A stretch of DNA of 17,633 nucleotides from Spirochaetes bacterium GWF1_49_6. Lineage in GTDB: Bacteria; Spirochaetota; Brevinematia; Brevinematales; GWF1-51-8. The first letter of the stretch is position 1; each line of letters starts with the position of its first letter. The DNA is taken from positions 1 through 17,633 of the forward strand of contig MIBD01000070.1 in the NCBI GenBank assembly GCA_001829395.1, in the 5' to 3' direction. Positions 13,183-17,633 of this stretch are shown piece after piece. A program made the position numbers and the translations under genes. The notes under the pieces were generated by a model that saw only the letters and a list, made by a program, of their open reading frames with translations, had not been told where the DNA came from and did not search any database.

Positions 13183-13920
13183 GTGAAGCAGAAAGTACGA
13201 CGTTCGCTGATACTGATATCCTTTTTCCTGTTTCCGGTCACCATCTTCTATTTCTCGCCGTACCTGATTATTATAGGCGGGATAGGGGGAATAATCACCG
13301 GGAGCTTTATCATGTTCGCCGCGCAGTTCGTACTCTCAATTTTTCTCGGGCGGGCGTTCTGCGGATGGGTATGCCCGGCGGGCGGCGCCCAGGACGCGTG
13401 CGCGATAGCGAACAAGAAGCCCCTCCGCTCGAAGAAGGCCGACTGGGCCAAGTACTTTATCTGGGCGCCGTGGGTAGCCGGTATCGCGCTCATATTTATC
13501 CGCGCGGGCGGCGTCAAGGGTATCGACCCGTTATTCGGGACTGAGTACGGGATATCGGTCGCGCGCCCCGAGGCGTACATTATCTATATTCCCATCCTCG
13601 CGCTGGTCGTTGTTCCCGCGCTCTTTTTCCGCAAGCGTCTGTTCTGTCACAGTATCTGCTGGATGGCGCCGTTCATGGTGCTCGGCAGGAAGATCGGAAA
13701 TCTCCTGCGGTTCCCATCGCTGCGCCTCCGCGCGGACAGCAAGCGATGCACCGCATGCCTCTCGTGCGACAACGCGTGCCCGATGAGTCTGCCGGTCAGC
13801 GAGATGGTCGCGAGGGGGGATATGGAGAACCCGGAGTGCGTGCTCTGCGGGGAATGCACCTCGGTATGCCGGTGTAACGCGGTTCGGTTCGGGTTCGGGC
13901 GGCGAAAAACCAATCGATGA
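13183..13920 (+). CDS. NapH/MauN-like membrane polyferredoxin
   Basis: This 245-residue iron-sulphur membrane protein has an N-terminal hydrophobic part (helices about 8-55 and more near 92-108 and 130-150). It contains the conserved FCGWVCPAGGAQDAC motif (Cys60, Cys64, Cys73) and its later mate FCHSIC (Cys155, Cys159), as in the NapH/RdxA/CcoG family. The C-terminus has two classic 4Fe-4S motifs: Cys189-192-195-199 and Cys219-222-225-229. It would pass electrons across or along the cytoplasmic membrane. Start is GTG 13183 behind GAGGAG, 24 bases after the barrel gene. It is last in the operon; the convergent neighbour ends 22 bases beyond and no terminator hairpin is obvious. Confidence 0.88.
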   Translation: MKQKVRRSLILISFFLFPVTIFYFSPYLIIIGGIGGIITGSFIMFAAQFVLSIFLGRAFCGWVCPAGGAQDACAIANKKPLRSKKADWAKYFIWAPWVAGIALIFIRAGGVKGIDPLFGTEYGISVARPEAYIIYIPILALVVVPALFFRKRLFCHSICWMAPFMVLGRKIGNLLRFPSLRLRADSKRCTACLSCDNACPMSLPVSEMVARGDMENPECVLCGECTSVCRCNAVRFGFGRRKTNR

Positions 13921-13942
13921 AGGCTTTATACGAACACGCAGA

Positions 13943-15007
13943 TCAGGGAATTTTATAATCGATGAAGGTATTTTCCGTGATTTTACCCTCCGGCTCGAGA
14001 GTGAAATTTTGCTGTATGTCGGAACTCATATAGTCGCCGCTTTTGTACTTTTTATCGCCGTCGATATCCACGTAGGAATAAAGGTAATAATCGCCGGGAT
14101 GCACGTTTTTAAAGGTGTATGACAAAGCGTCCGCATCGAGGTAAACATACCGGGAAGTATACTTCAGGTTATCCTCGACATACTTGATGCCCTCGTATAA
14201 ACTCCGCGTGGTTAACAGAAGCAGGATTTTATGTTTTTTACCGGTTTTCAGTTTTTTATCGATTGAAATATTTACCGTAACCTGCCCGACAAGGGGTTGT
14301 GTTGATGATTTGTAGGGGTCGTTTTCGAGGGTAAAATAGATACTTTCCGTCATACCCTTGAATACACCGGAAAAATCCTTCACCATCACAGCCTGCGGAA
14401 AACCGAGCTTTTTCATCGTTTCGATCGCGGTGTCCTTACTCCCGAGTTTCGCTTCCCAATGGCTGTGAAGTACGGGCGGGTTGACCTTGTTGAATTTGCT
14501 GGTATAGACGTCCATCACAAATGAATCACCGGAAAATTTGAACTCGGTATAGGCGCGTTTTTCACCGGACTGGAAATCTGAGAAACGGTAATACCCCGCG
14601 TCCTCGTTGACTTTATCGATTACTTCATAAGTAACGCATCCCTTATTCTGGAAAACACCTTCCGTCCGAAGCGCGACTTTCAGGATACCGTCATGTTTCA
14701 CGATAAAAAAGCTCATCACGTTGACCGTATCGGCGTCGAGAGTGGAATACTGCGATACCTCTCCCCCTGAGAGCGGCCTGAAATCGACATACCACCTGTT
14801 AAAATTTCCGGCGGGCGTCGTAGATGTGACAGGCCCCGACCATAATCCGGGCAGCCGCGCTAATATACCGAATCCCAGTACCGGGTCGGGGAGCTTCGTG
14901 ATCGGCTGCGAGGTTTTTACCTGTCCGCATCGGGCGGATAGTACGACGGCGGACAATAGAAAAAACACCCGAAATTTCGGGAGGAGAACATGAAATTGAG
15001 GATGCAT
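13943..15007 (-). CDS. Exported protein, possible lipoprotein, function unknown
   Basis: This 354-residue protein was not recognised. The start is ATG 15007, behind a perfect AGGAGG and a consensus promoter; the frame is open further upstream but that part crosses the promoter. A hydrophobic export signal (about 11-24, VFFLLSAVVLSA) is followed by RCGQ. The cysteine suggests lipidation, but arginine just before it breaks the usual lipobox, so this is uncertain. The middle is beta-rich. Near the C-terminus YSYVDIDGDKKYKSGDYM (Asp-rich loop from residue 314) resembles the calcium-type D-x-D-G-D loops of carboxypeptidase-like or DUF2141-like domains. It stands alone on the minus strand between the polyferredoxin operon and the ech operon. 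Confidence 0.72.
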   Translation of the reverse strand: MHPQFHVLLPKFRVFFLLSAVVLSARCGQVKTSQPITKLPDPVLGFGILARLPGLWSGPVTSTTPAGNFNRWYVDFRPLSGGEVSQYSTLDADTVNVMSFFIVKHDGILKVALRTEGVFQNKGCVTYEVIDKVNEDAGYYRFSDFQSGEKRAYTEFKFSGDSFVMDVYTSKFNKVNPPVLHSHWEAKLGSKDTAIETMKKLGFPQAVMVKDFSGVFKGMTESIYFTLENDPYKSSTQPLVGQVTVNISIDKKLKTGKKHKILLLLTTRSLYEGIKYVEDNLKYTSRYVYLDADALSYTFKNVHPGDYYLYSYVDIDGDKKYKSGDYMSSDIQQNFTLEPEGKITENTFIDYKIP

Positions 15008-15049
15008 AGGAACCTCCTGTTTCCGCATTGATGTGAAGAAGGTCGATTC

Positions 15050-15078
15050 AGTATAAAACATGGGTCGACCGGTGTCAA
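15050..15078 (-). promoter_or_regulatory. Promoter of the exported-protein gene
   Basis: On the minus strand, perfect -35 TTGACA (15078-15073), 17 bp and -10 TATACT (15055-15050), 43 bases before the chosen ATG. Confidence 0.8.
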
Positions 15079-15096
15079 AGAAAAGAAAGCGAAAAA

Positions 15097-15342
15097 TCAG
15101 CCGATAGCAAACGGCTCGTAGAACGGCTGAAATATGGTAATCCCTTTTTCCCCACGTTCGGGCTCGCGCTTTATCCTGAAAACATCCCTTATATCGGGAA
15201 AAGTCTGCGCAGTCCGTACTATTACGGCAATGCGCTTTGTTCCGTCCGGGCTCGCGTAAAATCCCATACACTTGACCGAAATCGGGAAAAGTCTGCGCAG
15301 CAGCTTGACAAGCGGGTTCGAGTTAGATATAATTACTGTCAT
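15097..15342 (-). CDS. Doubtful small open frame, 81 codons
   Basis: An uninterrupted frame on the minus strand reads plausibly in places (ASPDGTKRIAVIV, FQPFYEPF), but it has no ribosome site before its ATG. It overlaps the ech promoter and consists largely of two copies of an 88-bp repeat that are read in different frames. I consider it more likely non-coding. It is listed because nothing else occupies this part of the 15008-15355 gap. Confidence 0.22.
   Translation of the reverse strand: MTVIISNSNPLVKLLRRLFPISVKCMGFYASPDGTKRIAVIVRTAQTFPDIRDVFRIKREPERGEKGITIFQPFYEPFAIG
15125..15300. repeat. Diverged tandem repeat, period 88 bp
   Basis: A perfect 20-bp word starting ATCGGGAAAAG occurs at 15193-15212 and 15281-15300. 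GGGCTCGCG occurs at 15160-15168 and 15248-15256. Both pairs are exactly 88 bp apart, with weaker similarity between. The second unit ends five bases before the -35 box of the ech promoter. Confidence 0.7.
15305..15333 (+). promoter_or_regulatory. Full-consensus promoter of the ech operon
   Basis: TTGACA (15305-15310), exactly 17 bp, TATAAT (15328-15333). The leader to the ATG at 15356 is only about 16 bases and holds GAGGTGA as ribosome site. Confidence 0.88.
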
Positions 15343-15355
15343 TCCGAGGTGAAGT

Positions 15356-17260
15356 ATGATATACCTTCTATTCCTCATCCTCTTCCCGGTTGTACCCGCG
15401 CTTATTTTACTGATAGTTCCTAACTATACAATCAGGAAAATAGTCGTCATAGTATCGTCAGTAATCGTCAGCGCCGTATCGATCTATACCGCTATTCTCT
15501 ATTTCTCCGGTAAGCCGGTCTATTTCGAACTGGACGCCGAATGGGTCGATAAAATACTATTCGGTATCGAGATGGCGATCTCCATGCTGGTCGTCGTGCT
15601 GAGTATCCGTCATAAGAAATTTATCGCGCTTCTCCTCGCGCTCATGCAGGCCGGGCTGATCGTGTACTTCGAGCTGACCTCGGCGCATTCCGCCCATGTA
15701 TCCGTCAATCTCTATATCGACCCGCTCTCCATCATTATGATGCTGATAGTGGGGATTGTCGGCAGTATGATTAATATCTACGCGCTCAGCTATATGAAGG
15801 AATATCACGCGCATCATAAGGAATACGCCGACCGCGGGCGGTTCTTCTTCTTCCTGATCTTTATTTTCATGTCCGCGATGTACGGCATCATCTTTTCGAA
15901 TAACCTGATGTGGCTGTTTTTCTCATGGGAAGTCACCACCCTCTGCTCGTTCCTGCTGATCGGCTACACCCGTACCGGGGAAGCGGTCGATAATTCCTTC
16001 CGCGCGCTGATTATGAACCTGCTCGGCGGGGTCGCGTTTATCGGCGCGATCATCTATCTCAATACCACTCTGGGCATCCTCGAACTCGATAAACTCCTCG
16101 CCTCGAAGGAAGCGATTGTGCTCCTTCCCGTGGCGATGCTTTGTTTCGCGGGTATCACGAAATCCGCGCAGCTCCCGTTCTCGTCATGGCTCCTCGGCGC
16201 GATGGTCGCGCCGACTCCGTCCTCCGCGCTCCTGCACTCCAGTACGATGGTGAAGGCGGGCGTATTTATCATCATCAAGCTCTCCCCGCTTATTACAGGT
16301 ACGATTACCGGGAATATGGTCGCGCTCGTCGGCGGGCTGACGTTCCTGTTCGGGTCGTTTATCGCCATATCCCAGCGCAACGCTAAAAAGGTGTTGGCGT
16401 ACTCGACTATCGCGAACCTTGGGCTGATTGTGGCATGCGCCGGACTCGGTACATACGAAACAGTCTGGGCGGCGGTATTCCTGATAATATTCCACGCGGT
16501 CGCGAAGTCGCTCTTATTCCTGATGGTGGGCACTGTCGAAATGAAACTCCACACGAAGGATATCGAGCACATGAGTTCGCTGATCGTGAAGATGCCGCGC
16601 GTCGCGATTATGATGGTCGTCGGGATATGCGGCATGTTCGTCGCGCCGTTCGGGATGCTCATCAGCAAATGGGCCGCCCTGCGCGCGTTTATCGATCTCA
16701 ATAATTATATGGCTCCGATTATGATATTGTTTATCTCGTTCGGGGGCGCGGCCACCATCTTCTTCTGGTCGAAGTGGATGGGCACGCTGCTGTCGATCAA
16801 TAACGCGCAGATGCACGAGAAGCTCAAGGAGACGAAGATCGCGTGGCCGGAATGGATCGCGGGGGGCGCTCTCGCAGTCTTTAACGGGCTGATATGCGCG
16901 GTTTATCCGTTGATCTCCAACTATATCGTGGAACCCTACGTGTTTAACATCTACGGCAAGACCTTCTCGATGGAACTGAATAATATCATCATTATGATGG
17001 TGATGATAGGGATGATTATCCTGCTCCCGGTCATGCTCCTCCTCATGCAGAGGAATAAACGTTACCGCTACCGGGACATCTATATGAGCGGCCGTAACGT
17101 TACTATTAACCAGCGTTTCGACGGCTCCATCGGTACGAAAAAGGAACTGAAACTGAATAATTATTATATGGAACAATACTTCGGCGAGAACACCCTGTTG
17201 AAGGCGGGGGCCGCGCTGGCTCTGGCGGCGAATATTGTCATGATAGCGGGGTTTAGATAA
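15356..17260 (+). CDS. echA: Ech-type hydrogenase, NuoL-like ion-translocating subunit
   Basis: This 634-residue, highly hydrophobic protein belongs to the NuoL/MrpA antiporter-like subunits. It would form the ion-pumping part of a membrane-bound [NiFe] energy-converting hydrogenase. Key features: LFFSWEVTTLCSFLLIGYT with Glu192, the conserved glutamate of the first half-channel; ITKSAQLPFSSWLLGAM with Lys269; and the signature MVAPTPSSALLHSSTMVKAG. RNAKKVLAYSTIANLGLI and FHAVAKSLLFLMVGTVE follow. Length agrees with EchA. The start ATG 15356 lies just after a consensus promoter. Its stop overlaps the ATG of the NuoH-like gene by one base, and the order NuoL-like then NuoH-like as first and second genes is that of ech operons. 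HyfB/HycC-type formate hydrogenlyase or complex-I-like relatives cannot be excluded without the downstream genes. Confidence 0.85.
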   Translation: MIYLLFLILFPVVPALILLIVPNYTIRKIVVIVSSVIVSAVSIYTAILYFSGKPVYFELDAEWVDKILFGIEMAISMLVVVLSIRHKKFIALLLALMQAGLIVYFELTSAHSAHVSVNLYIDPLSIIMMLIVGIVGSMINIYALSYMKEYHAHHKEYADRGRFFFFLIFIFMSAMYGIIFSNNLMWLFFSWEVTTLCSFLLIGYTRTGEAVDNSFRALIMNLLGGVAFIGAIIYLNTTLGILELDKLLASKEAIVLLPVAMLCFAGITKSAQLPFSSWLLGAMVAPTPSSALLHSSTMVKAGVFIIIKLSPLITGTITGNMVALVGGLTFLFGSFIAISQRNAKKVLAYSTIANLGLIVACAGLGTYETVWAAVFLIIFHAVAKSLLFLMVGTVEMKLHTKDIEHMSSLIVKMPRVAIMMVVGICGMFVAPFGMLISKWAALRAFIDLNNYMAPIMILFISFGGAATIFFWSKWMGTLLSINNAQMHEKLKETKIAWPEWIAGGALAVFNGLICAVYPLISNYIVEPYVFNIYGKTFSMELNNIIIMMVMIGMIILLPVMLLLMQRNKRYRYRDIYMSGRNVTINQRFDGSIGTKKELKLNNYYMEQYFGENTLLKAGAALALAANIVMIAGFR

Positions 17261-17633
17261 TGCATTCAATATTATACGGGGTACTTTTCATCCTGCTCGC
17301 GCCATTTATCGGCGGGTTCCTCGCCGGACTGGACAGGATTATCACCGCGAGGATGCAGAGACGGGTAGGGCCGCCGATCCTCCAGCCATTCTACGACGTG
17401 TTCAAGCTGTTCCAGAAAAAGACGATTATGACGAACCGTTTTCAGGCGCCGTATATCATCTGCCACCTGATATTTATGATATTCACGGGATTCCTGTTCT
17501 TCGAGGGCAGCGACATCCTCCTGACCGTTTTCGTGCTCGCGGTATCGAGTATCTTTTTCGTGCTCGGCGCGTATTCCTCGAAGTCGCCGTTCAGCTTCCT
17601 CGGCGCGGAACGCGAACTCCTGCTGATTATGGC
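17260..17633 (+). CDS. echB: Ech-type hydrogenase, NuoH-like subunit (5' part, runs off window)
   Basis: The first 124 codons of a NuoH/EchB-like membrane subunit, which connects the hydrogenase module to the ion-pumping module. Visible: an N-terminal helix (LYGVLFILLAPFIGGFLAG), then the family loop LDRIITARMQRRVGPPILQP and FYDVFKLFQKK. Further helices follow, and SSKSPFSFLGAERELLLIMA lies at the window edge, where the quinone-site glutamate region of NuoH corresponds. ATG 17260 overlaps the echA stop as TAATG, so translation is coupled. Confidence 0.87.
   Translation, partial: MHSILYGVLFILLAPFIGGFLAGLDRIITARMQRRVGPPILQPFYDVFKLFQKKTIMTNRFQAPYIICHLIFMIFTGFLFFEGSDILLTVFVLAVSSIFFVLGAYSSKSPFSFLGAERELLLIM

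Noticed and set aside
13912..13968. 12-bp direct repeat AATCGATGAAGG at 13912-13923 and 13957-13968
   Set aside because: One copy spans the polyferredoxin stop and the other the end of the convergent gene. It is short, has no partner structure and is probably chance.
16514..17269. 251-codon minus frame opposite echA
   Set aside because: His/Asp/Arg-rich antisense of a convincing membrane protein.
1..17633. CRISPR arrays, tRNA or rRNA genes, prophage or complete insertion sequence
   Set aside because: No regularly spaced repeat-spacer series, cloverleaf, ribosomal segment or transposase/integrase motif was found on either strand.

Overview
This is a chromosomal window of mixed base composition carrying about 17 protein genes. 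The organism looks like an anaerobic, diderm (Gram-negative-type) bacterium. It has lipoproteins, signal-peptide proteins and a probable outer-membrane barrel, and it carries the start of an Ech-type energy-converting hydrogenase operon plus a flavodoxin/polyferredoxin operon. A spirochaete-like lineage is a guess from the protein styles (a DUF4846 protein, a secreted propeller and a 7-TM LuxR regulator). The sequence alone does not settle the phylum. Promoters are easy to read: at least nine housekeeping-type -35/17 bp/-10 sites are visible, several of them near-perfect.

Layout. 1-2434 (minus): a three-gene operon of sugar nucleotidyltransferase, small membrane protein and a ThiC-family gene cut by the window edge. 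2435-3570: an AT-rich islet with a PD-(D/E)XK-like nuclease gene behind its own strong promoter, bracketed by inverted copies of a 24-bp repeat. 3571-4836 (minus): proA. 5130-6551 (plus): a secreted metallopeptidase with calcium-binding type repeats. 6531-8813: a rearranged zone in which a 246-bp direct repeat brackets a secreted beta-propeller gene, with relics of both flanking genes. 8758-9741 (minus): a DUF4846 protein. 9742-9953: overlapping divergent promoters and a leader holding a terminator nested inside an inverted-repeat element. 9954-10856 (plus): a membrane-bound LuxR-type regulator. 10964-13920 (plus): an operon of flavodoxin, alpha/beta hydrolase lipoprotein, barrel protein and NapH-like polyferredoxin. 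13943-15007 (minus): a secreted putative lipoprotein. 15356 to the end (plus): echA and the start of echB.

How the genes fit together. The ferredoxin-linked Ech hydrogenase, the flavodoxin and the polyferredoxin point to low-potential electron transfer at the membrane in a fermentative or H2-metabolising cell. The centre of the window is an accessory zone of surface or secreted proteins. It is shaped by local duplication and by a family of short inverted-repeat elements with ATGG-N-CACTT ends. Three members are seen here; in each, the variable base of one arm is matched by its complement in the other.

The most unusual features are: (1) the terminator-containing inverted-repeat element in the leader of the LuxR-type gene; (2) the 246-bp direct repeats around the propeller gene; (3) the inverted-repeat-bracketed nuclease gene; (4) twin palindromes 33 bp apart upstream of the flavodoxin operon; and (5) an 88-bp-period tandem repeat next to the ech promoter.
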